Shown here: positions 36,242 to 45,219 of the stretch, one piece after another
Layout of the letters: every line of letters starts with the position of its first letter
How positions within the stretch are numbered: the stretch's first letter is position 1
DNA from: Alphaproteobacteria bacterium
Lineage (GTDB): Bacteria; Pseudomonadota; Alphaproteobacteria; GCA-2731375
Direction of reading: 5' to 3'
NCBI GenBank assembly: GCA_021776235.1
Contig: JAJFGG010000069.1
Location: 1 to 64,000, forward strand
DNA length: 64,000 bases
The notes under the pieces: generated by a model
Databases searched by the model: none
What the model saw: the letters and a program-made list of their open reading frames with translations, nothing else
Told to the model about the DNA's origin: nothing
Position numbers and translations under genes: made by a program

Positions 36242-37398
36242 CGCCAGCGGTCCGGCTGCTCTACGCCGCGTTGCTGGCGGCGCCTTGTCTGCTGCCAGCA
36301 GCGGCGAGCGGCACCGGCGTTTCGTTCAGCGCAGACGAACGGGCGGCAGTTCTATCCCATGGCCCCTGGCCGCCTGAACTCAGGCCGGATGCCTCCAACC
36401 GTGTGTCGGGCGAGGCTGGCGCCATCGCCCTGGGCAAAAGACTGTTCGCCGAACCCCGATTGTCGTCCACGGGCACGATCGCCTGTGCCACCTGTCATAT
36501 CAGCGCCAGGGCCTTCGCCGATGGCCGGCCCCTGGGGGCTGGGTTGCGGCCCCTGGTGCGCAACACGCCCACCGTTTGGAACGCCCGTTTCAACCGCTGG
36601 TACGGCTGGGCCGGCGCCGTCGATACCTTGTGGGGGGCCAGCATACGCCCGATCCTCGATGCCAGCGAAATGGCCGCGACGGCGGACCATGTCGCCGGCC
36701 TGCTTGCTGCTGACCCCGGGCTCGCCGGCCAGTTCGAGACCGCGTTCGGCGTTGATCCGAAGGCTCTGCAAAGTGACGAGGTATTGGCTGGGGTGGGCAA
36801 GGCCCTGGCTGCATTCCAGGAAACCCTGGTGACTGGACGGACGCCCTTCGATGGCTTCCGCGACGCCCTGGCCGACAACGACAAGGCGGCCATGGCGCGG
36901 TATCCACGGGCGGCGCTGCGGGGCCTGAAGATATTCGTCGGCAAGGGGCGCTGCAGTCTTTGCCACCTGGGCGCCGGTTTCACCAATGGCGAGTTCGACG
37001 ATGCGGGCGTATCTTATTTCACCAGGTCCGGTAAAGTGGATCAGGGCCGCTATGAAGGCATCCGGCTGTTCCGGCAATCGCCCTATTCGGGCCACGGACG
37101 TCATTCCGACGACCGCCACGGCGCCAATGCCAACCTGACCCGCCATGTCATGTCGCAGCACCGGGATTGGGGCGCCTTCAAGGTTCCGTCGCTGCGAAAT
37201 GTGGCCAAGACCGCGCCCTATATGCACAACGGCAGCTTGGCCAGCCTGCATGATGTCGCCAGGCACTATTCCGAGATCGATATGGAGCGCCTGCACACCG
37301 ATGGTGCCTCGATCCTGCGGCCGCTTCACCTGACGGCCTTGGAGATCAATGACCTGGTGGCGTTTCTGCAGTCGTTGACAAGCGGCGAAGCGCCATGA
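36238..37398 (+). CDS. Di-heme c-type enzyme, MbnH/cytochrome c peroxidase family
   Basis: A 386-aa exported protein (signal to about residue 24) with two haem c sites, CATCH (83-87) and CSLCH (239-243). The C-terminal VPSLRNVAKTAPYMHNGSLASLHDV segment (in pieces) is the CCP/MauG/MbnH signature. Classical members reduce peroxide; MbnH and MauG oxidise aromatic residues in partner proteins. The translationally coupled amidohydrolase is the natural candidate partner here, but this is inference. Confidence 0.88.
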   Translation: MTPAVRLLYAALLAAPCLLPAAASGTGVSFSADERAAVLSHGPWPPELRPDASNRVSGEAGAIALGKRLFAEPRLSSTGTIACATCHISARAFADGRPLGAGLRPLVRNTPTVWNARFNRWYGWAGAVDTLWGASIRPILDASEMAATADHVAGLLAADPGLAGQFETAFGVDPKALQSDEVLAGVGKALAAFQETLVTGRTPFDGFRDALADNDKAAMARYPRAALRGLKIFVGKGRCSLCHLGAGFTNGEFDDAGVSYFTRSGKVDQGRYEGIRLFRQSPYSGHGRHSDDRHGANANLTRHVMSQHRDWGAFKVPSLRNVAKTAPYMHNGSLASLHDVARHYSEIDMERLHTDGASILRPLHLTALEINDLVAFLQSLTSGEAP

Positions 37399-37400
37399 CC

Positions 37401-37611
37401 CTAGTGACCCCGGCGGGCTGCTGAAATACAATTTGGAACCACCGAATCCTCTCTACACCGGTCTTTCCCGCGAAAGCGGGAAACCAGATGTGGGAGACAG
37501 GCTCTTTGTTTTCAAATGCTTATGCATAGCCTGCAACTAAGATCTGGTTTCCCGCTTTCGCGGGAAAGACGATACTTTCTGATAGGTTCGAGTATTTCAA
37601 CAGCCTGCTAG
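37401..37611. repeat. Nested inverted-repeat element
   Basis: This 251-bp gap before the CoA-transferase holds a perfect 29-nt inverted repeat (37461-37489 and 37542-37570) whose arms each contain the inner palindrome TTCCCGC-GAAA-GCGGGAA. It is bracketed by imperfect terminal repeats GGCTGCTGAAATAC (37416-37429) and GTATTTCAACAGCC (37592-37605), with CTAG at 37401 and 37608. No ORF lies inside; it looks like a small non-autonomous element. Confidence 0.75.
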
Positions 37612-37650
37612 GTCAGGCTCCGGCGAAACTGCGAAAAGGAACCATCAGTC

Positions 37651-39054
37651 ATGGAGACATTGGGAATTCTGCAGGAGATCTGCGGCCTCGCGGGTCTGCC
37701 GGCTGACGGCCTGAACGAACTGGAACTGACCGGCCGGGACCCGGTTCTGCCCTCGTCGTTCAGGATCGGAACGGTGGCGCAGGCGGCGATTGCCGCCTCA
37801 GCCCTGGCGGCCGGAGAGCTCTGGTATCGGCGCAGCGGCAAGCGCCAGGGCATCACGGTGGACATGCGCCACGCGGCGGCCGAATTCCGCAGCGAGCGCT
37901 ATATCCGCATTGACGGTGGGCCGCCGCCCGCGCTTTGGGACAAGATCGCCGGCACCTATCAAACCGGCGATGGCCGCTGGGTCCGCCTGCACACCAATTT
38001 TCCCCATCATCGGGACGGCATTCTGGAGCTGCTGGGCGTCGCCTATGACCGCGAGGCGGTCGCCGCCGCCCTTGGCCAATGGACCGGTCAGGACTTCGAG
38101 GATGCGGCCGCCGAACGGGGCCTGGTCGCCACCATGATGCGAAGCGCAGAGGAGTGGCGGGTGCATCCCCAGACCCAGGCCCTGGCGCAACAGCCGCTGA
38201 TCGGGATCAAGCGGATCGGCGAGGCCCCGCCCCGCCCCCTGAGCGCCCTTTCCCTGCCCACCGGCGCCCGACCCCTGGCCGGCGTCCGGGTGCTTGATCT
38301 GACCCGGATCATCGCCGGCCCGGTTTGCGGCCGTACCCTGGCGGCCCATGGCGCGGATGTCATGCGGGTGACCGCGCCGCACCTGCCCTTCGTTGCCGCC
38401 CTGGTCACCGATGCCGGGCGCGGCAAGCTTTCCAGCCATCTCGACCTGCGGGCCGAGGACGGCAGGGAGGGCTTGCGGAAATTACTCGGCGAGGCGGATA
38501 TCTTTGTCCAGGGCTACCGGCCCGGCGGGTTGGCGCGCTGGGGTTTCTCGCCCGAAGAAGCGGCGAAAATCCGCCCCGGCATCATCTACGTCTCGCTTTC
38601 CGCCTATGGCCATATGGGCCCCTGGGCCCTGCGACGAGGCTTCGATTCCCTGATCCAGACGGCCAGCGGCATCAATCACGCCGAGGCTGAAGCCTGCGGC
38701 CTGGACCGGCCGAAAGCCCTGCCCTGTCAGGCCCTGGACCATGCCTCGGGCTACCTCATGGCCGCCGCCGCCATGGCGGCGCTGGCCCGGCGGGCGGAAC
38801 AGGGCGGCAGCTGGCACATCCGCATATCCCTGGCCCGTACGGGGCGCTGGCTTCAAAGTCTCGGACAGATCGGCAACGGCTTCGACATTGCCGACCCAAC
38901 CCTGGACGAGGTCGGCGATCTGATGGAAGAAAGCGCCTCGGGCTTCGGCCGCTTGACGGCGGTTCGCCATGCCGCGCAACTGGCAGGGACACCGGCCCAT
39001 TGGGCCCGGCCGTCCGTGCCCCTGGGCAGTCATCCGCCAGTCTGGCCCGTTTGA
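37651..39054 (+). CDS. Class III CoA-transferase (CaiB/BaiF family)
   Basis: A 467-aa CoA-transferase whose N-terminal third is a diverged half-domain followed by a more typical one: LAGVRVLDLTRIIAGPVCGR, ADIFVQGYRPGGLARWG, and ALDHASGYLMAAAAM, where the Asp is the likely catalytic residue. These enzymes exchange CoA between acyl-CoA and free acids without a ping-pong Glu. The specific acids are unknown. AAAGGAA precedes the ATG. Confidence 0.88.
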   Translation: METLGILQEICGLAGLPADGLNELELTGRDPVLPSSFRIGTVAQAAIAASALAAGELWYRRSGKRQGITVDMRHAAAEFRSERYIRIDGGPPPALWDKIAGTYQTGDGRWVRLHTNFPHHRDGILELLGVAYDREAVAAALGQWTGQDFEDAAAERGLVATMMRSAEEWRVHPQTQALAQQPLIGIKRIGEAPPRPLSALSLPTGARPLAGVRVLDLTRIIAGPVCGRTLAAHGADVMRVTAPHLPFVAALVTDAGRGKLSSHLDLRAEDGREGLRKLLGEADIFVQGYRPGGLARWGFSPEEAAKIRPGIIYVSLSAYGHMGPWALRRGFDSLIQTASGINHAEAEACGLDRPKALPCQALDHASGYLMAAAAMAALARRAEQGGSWHIRISLARTGRWLQSLGQIGNGFDIADPTLDEVGDLMEESASGFGRLTAVRHAAQLAGTPAHWARPSVPLGSHPPVWPV

Positions 39055-39073
39055 GGGCGGTCGAGGATTGCGA

Positions 39074-39364
39074 ATGGAGAAAACCAGAATGATCAAACGC
39101 ATTGCGGTGCATGGCCCCCTGGCCCGGCATGTCCCCGGTATTCGCCGTTATGTGCAAAGCCACATACAGAGCGAGTCCGTTCGCGCCGATATCCCGGCGA
39201 CGGAGATTGAATTCGACGGTATTGCCGAGCTCTGGTACGACTCCGTTGCGGCAATGGAGCGCTCCAGCGCAACACCCGAGGCCCAGGCGCTGTATGCGGA
39301 CGGGGCCCTGATCATCGGCAAAATCAAGAGCTTCGTCGTCGAGGCAAAAGTTATTATGGAATGA
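39074..39364 (+). CDS. Short EthD-like protein
   Basis: About 96 aa (91 if the ATG at 39089 is used). It keeps the EthD motif HGPLARHVPGIRRYVQSHI and a dimeric alpha-beta-barrel C-terminal half, but the segment normally placed between the first strand and HGPL (about 20 residues) is missing: the protein reads MIKRIAV directly into HGPLA. This may be a shortened functional variant or a small deletion. It follows the CoA-transferase by 19 nt. Confidence 0.6.
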   Translation: MEKTRMIKRIAVHGPLARHVPGIRRYVQSHIQSESVRADIPATEIEFDGIAELWYDSVAAMERSSATPEAQALYADGALIIGKIKSFVVEAKVIME

Positions 39365-39460
39365 ACGCCGCCGGCGCGATGTTTAGGTTCAGGTCTGGCC
39401 CTGAAGCGCCGGGATTGCTACAAGGCGGTCCAGCCATGGATTTTATAGGATTGCTCATAA

Positions 39461-40195
39461 ATGCCAAAAACCACCGCCGCCATCGAAGCGCCCTTAGAAG
39501 AGCGCCTGATCATTGCCCTGGATGTGCCCAGCACCGAAGAAGCCCGGGCGGTTGTTGACGAGATTGGCGATGCGGCCTGTTTCTATAAGATCGGCATGCA
39601 ACTGCAGTTCGCCAACGGCCTGCAATTGGCGGAACAGCTGATTGGTGAGGGCAAGAAGGTTTTTCTGGATGCCAAACTGTTTGATATCGACGCCACCATC
39701 GAAAAGGCGGTGGCCTCGGTGGTCAGGATGGGCGCCAGTTTCCTGACCGTGCATGGCAATGAGCCCACCATCCGGGCCGCCGTCCGCGGCCGCGGCGATG
39801 CCGATTTGAAAATCCTCTCGGTCACCGTGCTGACCAGCCTTGATCACCACGACATCCAGGCTCTTGGTTTTCCTTGCGATGTCCGCGAATTGACCCTGCA
39901 CCGGGCCAAAAAGGCGGCCGAGGCCGGGGCCGACGGGGTCATCGCCTCGGGCCTGGAAGTCTCGGAAATCAAGCAGCTGGGGGACCAGAACCTATTGATC
40001 GTGACCCCGGGCATCCGCTCGGCCGGGGTCTCCAGCGACGATCAAAAGCGCGTCGTGACGCCGGAGATGGCGATCATGGCCGGGGCCGACTATCTGGTTG
40101 TGGGCCGGCAGATCGTCGCCGCCACGGACCGCCGCGCCGCCGCCCTGGCCGCCATGACGGAAATGCGCGCCGCCTTCGAACGCCGGGACGCATAG
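39461..40195 (+). CDS. pyrF: Orotidine 5'-phosphate decarboxylase
   Basis: Last step of UMP synthesis. The 244-aa protein has the catalytic array D-x-K-x-x-D in FLDAKLFDIDAT, substrate motifs TVHG and VTPGIRSAG, and the closing DYLVVGRQIV phosphate-binding loop. Length and order match the subfamily with the shorter N-terminus. It stands alone rather than in a pyrimidine operon. Confidence 0.96.
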   Translation: MPKTTAAIEAPLEERLIIALDVPSTEEARAVVDEIGDAACFYKIGMQLQFANGLQLAEQLIGEGKKVFLDAKLFDIDATIEKAVASVVRMGASFLTVHGNEPTIRAAVRGRGDADLKILSVTVLTSLDHHDIQALGFPCDVRELTLHRAKKAAEAGADGVIASGLEVSEIKQLGDQNLLIVTPGIRSAGVSSDDQKRVVTPEMAIMAGADYLVVGRQIVAATDRRAAALAAMTEMRAAFERRDA

Positions 40196-40366
40196 GCACG
40201 GCACCCGCCACTGCCCAACCGCCGGCGCCTGTCCAGATCACCTTGCCCTGGACGCCGCTCCCACGCCTTCAAGTTGACCGGTGCAGATGGCCTCCGATAC
40301 CGAGTGTGCCCTATGAATGGCATTTCCATGTGATAATAGCTTCCGGGTTTGATAAGGGGTCAACTG

Positions 40367-41689
40367 GTGTGGAAACGGGTTCCATCGATTATCGCGGGAG
40401 CTACCAAGAGTCCGCTTGGAATTTGGGCAATTCTAATCTGTGCTTTAGGCGGGACCGGATTCTTCTTTTTCCGTGACCCGGAAACACCGATCACGTTCGG
40501 CATCTATCTTTTGCTATTTATTGGCTTAGCGATTTTTGCCGTCGCCGCGTCGCGGGTGAAATCCATTCCAGCCAAGCAAAAACTGGTGGGCCAGGACGAT
40601 CCCAACGGCTCGCCCGAAGCCCAGCGCTTATTCCACAACGCTGAACAGTATCGCTTGTCGGGCCGCATAGACCAGGCGCGGACGGCCTACGCAGAGGCGC
40701 GCACCCTATACAAACAGGTACAGGACCGCTTGGGCGAGGCCAATACGCTCGTTGGCCTGGGCGATTTGGAGGGTAGGCTCTGGCGCGATGACGAGGCGCG
40801 GATGGCATACGCGGAGGCCCGCGCCCTTTACAAGCAGGTATTAAAGGAGCAACCGGTAGAGGCCGAGACACTCCTTAGTCTGGCCAATTTGGAGCGCAGG
40901 CTCAGGGGCAATCACATGGCGCGGACGGTCTATAAGAAGGCCCGCGCCCTCTACAAGCGGGAACAGAACCGTCTGGGCGAGGCCAATGCGCTCGTTGGCC
41001 TGGGCGAGGTGGAGGGATCGCTCGGACGCGTACGTCCGGCGCGGAGGGCCTTCACGAAGGCCCGCGCCCTCTACAATCAGGAGCAGAACCGCTCGGGCGA
41101 GGCCGAAGCGCTTTATTCCCTGGGCATTATGGAATCGCGGCTCGGAGGCTTTGCCTTTATGAATTGGCTGCTGGGAGGCAAACGGGATGCGCGGAAGGCT
41201 TTCGCGGAGGCCCGCGCCCTCTACAAACAGGAACAGAACCGCAAGGGCGAGGCTGATACGTTCCATACGCAGGGCGTTCTGGAGAGCAAGGCCGGCCGGA
41301 AGGAACAGGCCCGCGCGGCATTCGCCGACGCGCAAACCCTCTACAAGCAGATACCGGACCGTCTGGCCGAGGCCAATTTATTGTGCCACGTGGGCGATCT
41401 AGAGAGCAGGTCCGGGCGTAACGCACAGGCGTGGACGGCCTACACTGAGGCCCACGTCATCTTCAAGCGTGAACGGCACCGCTTGGGCGAGGCCGCTGTG
41501 CTCGCCAGCCTGGGTGGATTGGAGAAGTCGCTTGGCCGCGATGAGCAGGCGAAACAGTATTTCCATCAGGCTGCCGATCTGTACGGCGCCATCGGTCTGA
41601 AAAAGCAGAAGGAACAGATACTGGGTCGCGCTGCGACGTCCAGCTCCTGGTCTGCATTGAAGCGGTGGCTTCAGTTCCCTCGACAGTAA
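40367..41689 (+). CDS. Membrane-anchored tetratricopeptide repeat protein
   Basis: About 440 aa. Two N-terminal hydrophobic helices (roughly residues 15-33 and 41-60) precede eight tandem 40-residue TPR units of the form EAxxLxxLGxLExxxGRxxxARxAFxEARALYKQ. The fifth unit carries an extra ten residues. The 40-residue period is longer than the canonical 34 and resembles TPRs of the LGN/Pins type. A GTG at 40367 fits the AAGGGG seven bases upstream better than the TTG at 40349. It is likely a protein-interaction scaffold; partners unknown. Confidence 0.8.
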   Translation: MWKRVPSIIAGATKSPLGIWAILICALGGTGFFFFRDPETPITFGIYLLLFIGLAIFAVAASRVKSIPAKQKLVGQDDPNGSPEAQRLFHNAEQYRLSGRIDQARTAYAEARTLYKQVQDRLGEANTLVGLGDLEGRLWRDDEARMAYAEARALYKQVLKEQPVEAETLLSLANLERRLRGNHMARTVYKKARALYKREQNRLGEANALVGLGEVEGSLGRVRPARRAFTKARALYNQEQNRSGEAEALYSLGIMESRLGGFAFMNWLLGGKRDARKAFAEARALYKQEQNRKGEADTFHTQGVLESKAGRKEQARAAFADAQTLYKQIPDRLAEANLLCHVGDLESRSGRNAQAWTAYTEAHVIFKRERHRLGEAAVLASLGGLEKSLGRDEQAKQYFHQAADLYGAIGLKKQKEQILGRAATSSSWSALKRWLQFPRQ

Positions 41690-41985
41690 GGACCAGTAAA
41701 GCGCAGATAGACGTGGGAACTGATAATCCTGCCGTTAAAGGGCTTCCAATCAGGGGCCACTCCCATGTTCTGTCATTTGGCCTAAAGGCTGCCGGAATTC
41801 TAGATCAGAGCGTTCCCCGGCCCGTTCCGGTGTCGCCGGCGGCGCCCAAATTCCCTAGCTTGACCTCATTTGCAATTCGATCTCCCGGATATGATCAAGG
41901 GCTCACCCCGACGGTATCGCGGCCCACCCTGGCCCGAGAAGCGAGCCAGCCCACAAGGCAATCGCACATCAACGAATATTGCTGA
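41690..41985. other. Intergenic region without a recognised feature
   Basis: These 296 bases between the convergent TPR and serine-hydrolase genes hold no reading frame with coding character, no strong stem-loop and no recognised repeat. Confidence 0.5.
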
Positions 41986-43086
41986 TCAATCCGTAATGGC
42001 GGCGATGGTTTGGGCGATCAGGGGGTTCAGGGCGGCGCCGTCGAGCCAGCGGGCCACCAACACCAGATCGTGGGCCGGGTCGACCAGGATGCTGTTGCCG
42101 CCCGCCCCGACCGCCGCCGCGGCCCCTGCCGAGGCCGCCGGATAGCGGGCCCGGTCCGTGTTCAGCCACCATAAATAGCCGTATTCGGGGTTGATGGCGC
42201 AGGGGGTCAGCATGGCGTCGATCCAGCTTTCCGGCAGCAATTGCCGGCCCTCCCAGGCGCCGCGCTGCAAAATCAGCTGGCCGAGCCTGGCCTGATCCCG
42301 GGCCCCGATCCACAAGCCGCCGCCCCAGTGGGAGCCGCCCGGCACCGAGGGCATGCTGACCCCGCCGATGCTGACCTGGGCGTTGCGGTAGGCGTTCCAC
42401 GACCAATCATCCGAGGCCCCGATGGGCGTCATGATCCGTTCGGCCAGCACCTGGTCCAGGGGCCGGCGGAACAGCTGCAGCAGAGACAGGCTCAGGCGGT
42501 TGACCCGCACATCGTTGTATTCCCAGTATTCGCCCGGCGGCTGTAGATCCCGGTGCTGGCCCTTGCGGGAATTGTCCGGATCGGCGCCCAGCCGCCGGTT
42601 GCGGTCAATCAGATCCGGCTTGTCCCACAACGTGCCTTCCCATTCCGAGGTCTGCTGCAACAGATGCTGCCAGGTGATATTCCGGTTCTGGGCCGAGTCG
42701 AAATGATCATCCAGGGCGCTTTCGGCGACCCGCGCGTGCACATGGTCGATCAGGCCGTCCATCACCGCCAGCCCGGCCAGGATGGCAAGGTAGCTTTTCG
42801 CCACGGAGAACGTCATGTCCGCGCGTGCGGCGTCGCCCCAGGTTGCGGCCAGGCGGCCCCGGCGCATGACGACGCCGGCCGGCCCGCCCCGGGGTTTGGT
42901 CGGGCCCAGTATTTCATTCCAGGGCGGCGGCTCGAACTCGCCCTTGCCCAGTTGATCGTCAATGTTGCGCGACCAGGCGATTTCATGGTCCGTGGCGAAG
43001 GCCAGCGCGTCGGCCAGACGGGATGGCGAGAAACCGGCCGCATCGGGATCGATGAGGCCCGGTTCGATATCTATTGTTTCCGACAT
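41986..43086 (-). CDS. Serine hydrolase, beta-lactamase/PBP fold
   Basis: A 366-aa class C beta-lactamase-like protein. The nucleophile motif S94-V-A-K97 (TFSVAKSY), a Tyr motif in YWEYNDVRVN and the glycine-rich GAGGNSIL near the C-terminus are in order. No signal peptide was seen with the chosen start (43086, MSETIDIEPG), so it may be a cytoplasmic esterase or amidase rather than a true beta-lactamase. Confidence 0.87.
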   Translation of the reverse strand: MSETIDIEPGLIDPDAAGFSPSRLADALAFATDHEIAWSRNIDDQLGKGEFEPPPWNEILGPTKPRGGPAGVVMRRGRLAATWGDAARADMTFSVAKSYLAILAGLAVMDGLIDHVHARVAESALDDHFDSAQNRNITWQHLLQQTSEWEGTLWDKPDLIDRNRRLGADPDNSRKGQHRDLQPPGEYWEYNDVRVNRLSLSLLQLFRRPLDQVLAERIMTPIGASDDWSWNAYRNAQVSIGGVSMPSVPGGSHWGGGLWIGARDQARLGQLILQRGAWEGRQLLPESWIDAMLTPCAINPEYGYLWWLNTDRARYPAASAGAAAAVGAGGNSILVDPAHDLVLVARWLDGAALNPLIAQTIAAITD

Positions 43087-43230
43087 GGCGGCAGTGTAGC
43101 ACAGCGGCGGCGGGTTGGCGCAGCTTCGTCGGGATGCAAAGGAGGCGGCAATGGCTTTGCCGGTAACAGAAACATTTTTCGCGGCCGGCGCCCAGGCCCG
43201 TGAGAGGCACAAGGGGCGCAGGACAGCCTG

Positions 43231-44607
43231 ATGAAAGCATCAAATTTCATCGCCGCGGCGGGCCTGCTGGCGGCCGCGGCCCTGGCCTTCATTCCGATCG
43301 ACGGCCTGGCGGTGGAAACGGCCCGGACCGGCGCCCTGGCCCTGGCCGCGGTGGTGCTGTTCGCCACCGGCGCCCTGGCGGAATTCATCACCGCCATTCT
43401 GTTTTTTGCCATCGCCATGCTGTTCGCCCTGGGGCCCGCCAATGTGGTTTTTTCGGGCTTTCATTCGGCCGGTTTCTGGATGGTCTTTGGCGGCCTGGTG
43501 ATCGGCGTCGGGGTCCGGAGCACGGGCCTGGCGGAGCGCCTGGCCCACGGGGTCAGCCGGCGCTTCGGCCACCGTTACGCCGGCATCATTGCCGGTACCG
43601 TCGTCATGGCCGTGGTCATGGCGTTCCTGATGCCCTCGACCCTGGGCCGGATCATGATCCTGTTGCCCATCATTCTGGCCATGGCCGACGGCTTTGGCTA
43701 TGGCCCGGGCAGCAACGGCCGCGCGGGCATGGTTCTGGCGGTTTCCTTCGCCACCATGTTGCCCGGCTTCGCCATCATGTCGGCCACGGTACCGGCCATG
43801 GTGGTAATCGGGTCCAGCGAGACCCTGTATGATATCCGGCCCCTTTATGGCACCTGGCTGATGCTGCATTTCCCGATCCTCGGCGCCTTGAAGGCGGTGG
43901 TGATCGGCGCCCTGATCGTCTGGCTGTTTCCCGAGCGGGAGGCGAAGGCACCGGCCCGGCAGGCCGAGGCGCCGGCGGCCATGGCCCGGCGCGAGCGTTT
44001 GATGGCCCTGTTGCTGCTGCTGGCCCTGGCCTTGTGGATGACCGATTTTCTGCATCATATTTCCCCGGCCTGGATCGCCCTGGGGGCGGCGGGGATCATC
44101 ATCCTGCCCTTTGTCGGCATCGTCAGCGCCCAGGCCTTTGATGAAAAGGTGCGTTTCGGTTCGTTGTTCTATGTCGCCGGGGTCCTGGGCCTGGGCGCCA
44201 TGGTCGCCCATGGCGGGGTCGGCGACCTGCTGGCGAAATCCGCCCTGCCCCTGCTTGACCTGCAGCCCGGCGAGACGGCCTGGAATTTCGCCGCCGTCAC
44301 CGGCCTGTCCAGCCTGCTGGCCATGTTCGCGACGCAACCGGGCGTGCCGGCGATCCTGGTCCCCCTGGCCGGCCATATGGCCGAGGCCGCCGCCCTGCCG
44401 GTGGAGGCGGTGCTGATGCTGACCGTGGTCGGCTATACCACGGTGATTCTGCCCTATCAGACACCGCCGTTGGTCGTGGCCATGCAACTGGGCGGCGTAC
44501 CCATGCGTCAGGGCAACAGATTATGCCTTTGGTTACTGGCTGTTACCGTATTTGTGCTGCTGCCGCTGGATTATCTTTGGTGGCGCCTGCTAGGCTGGCT
44601 GCCATGA
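43231..44607 (+). CDS. SLC13 (DASS)-type anion permease
   Basis: A 458-aa protein with about twelve hydrophobic segments arranged as two inverted halves: AMLFALGPANVVFSGF, MPSTLGRIMILLPIIL in the first half and ATQPGVPAILVPL and VLPYQTPPLV-like ILPYQTPPLVVAM in the second. Members carry sulfate, dicarboxylates or other anions with sodium; the ligand is unknown. A sulfite-oxidising complex elsewhere in the window makes sulfate or sulfonate traffic thinkable but unsupported. It overlaps DUF1489 by four bases. Confidence 0.85.
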   Translation: MKASNFIAAAGLLAAAALAFIPIDGLAVETARTGALALAAVVLFATGALAEFITAILFFAIAMLFALGPANVVFSGFHSAGFWMVFGGLVIGVGVRSTGLAERLAHGVSRRFGHRYAGIIAGTVVMAVVMAFLMPSTLGRIMILLPIILAMADGFGYGPGSNGRAGMVLAVSFATMLPGFAIMSATVPAMVVIGSSETLYDIRPLYGTWLMLHFPILGALKAVVIGALIVWLFPEREAKAPARQAEAPAAMARRERLMALLLLLALALWMTDFLHHISPAWIALGAAGIIILPFVGIVSAQAFDEKVRFGSLFYVAGVLGLGAMVAHGGVGDLLAKSALPLLDLQPGETAWNFAAVTGLSSLLAMFATQPGVPAILVPLAGHMAEAAALPVEAVLMLTVVGYTTVILPYQTPPLVVAMQLGGVPMRQGNRLCLWLLAVTVFVLLPLDYLWWRLLGWLP

Positions 44608-45062
44608 CCGTGCATATCGTCAAGCTTTCCGTCGGCATCGATTCGATCGAACATCTGGCCCGGTTCCAATCGGCCCGCCGGGCGCAATTGCAGGCCATGG
44701 GCGCGTCGGCGGAGAATGTGAACCGCACCCGCAACCGGCCGCGCCGCGACGGCGAAGTTCTCGCCGGCGGGTCGATCTATTGGATCATCAAGGGCTTCAT
44801 CCGGGTGCGCCAGGCCATCGCGCGCCTGGACCGGCTGCACGATGACGAGGGCGGCAAGCGCTGCGGCCTGGTGCTGGATCCGACCCTGGTGCGAACAGAG
44901 CTGCATGCCCGCCGCCCGCATCAGGGCTGGCGTTATCTGGAGGCCAAGGATGCGCCGGCGGACCTGCCGGCGCCGCTGCAGGCCGGCCATTGGGACCCCG
45001 GCATCCACGACGGACCGCCCCCCGAAATGGCGGCCGAACTCCGGGCTCTGGGTCTGCTTTAA
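44604..45062 (+). CDS. DUF1489 family protein
   Basis: A 152-aa conserved alphaproteobacterial protein beginning MTVHIVKLSVGIDSIEHL, with the family motifs TRNRPRRDGEVLAGGSIYWIIKG (in pieces), RCGLVLDP and GWRYL. Function unknown. The ATG overlaps the TGA of the SLC13 gene (ATGA), so coupling is likely. Confidence 0.88.
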   Translation: MTVHIVKLSVGIDSIEHLARFQSARRAQLQAMGASAENVNRTRNRPRRDGEVLAGGSIYWIIKGFIRVRQAIARLDRLHDDEGGKRCGLVLDPTLVRTELHARRPHQGWRYLEAKDAPADLPAPLQAGHWDPGIHDGPPPEMAAELRALGLL

Positions 45063-45219
45063 GGCCGGCCTATCGGGTTAATACCACCCTGCGATGATAG
45101 GGGCCCATGACAGCGCAAACGTCGGCTGACTATTTTGCTTCCAGGGCAAGAAACGGATGGATCGTCTGATCCAATATTAGCACACTCCGCCTGCGTGAAT
45201 ATTCGCGAAGGGACGAGAG

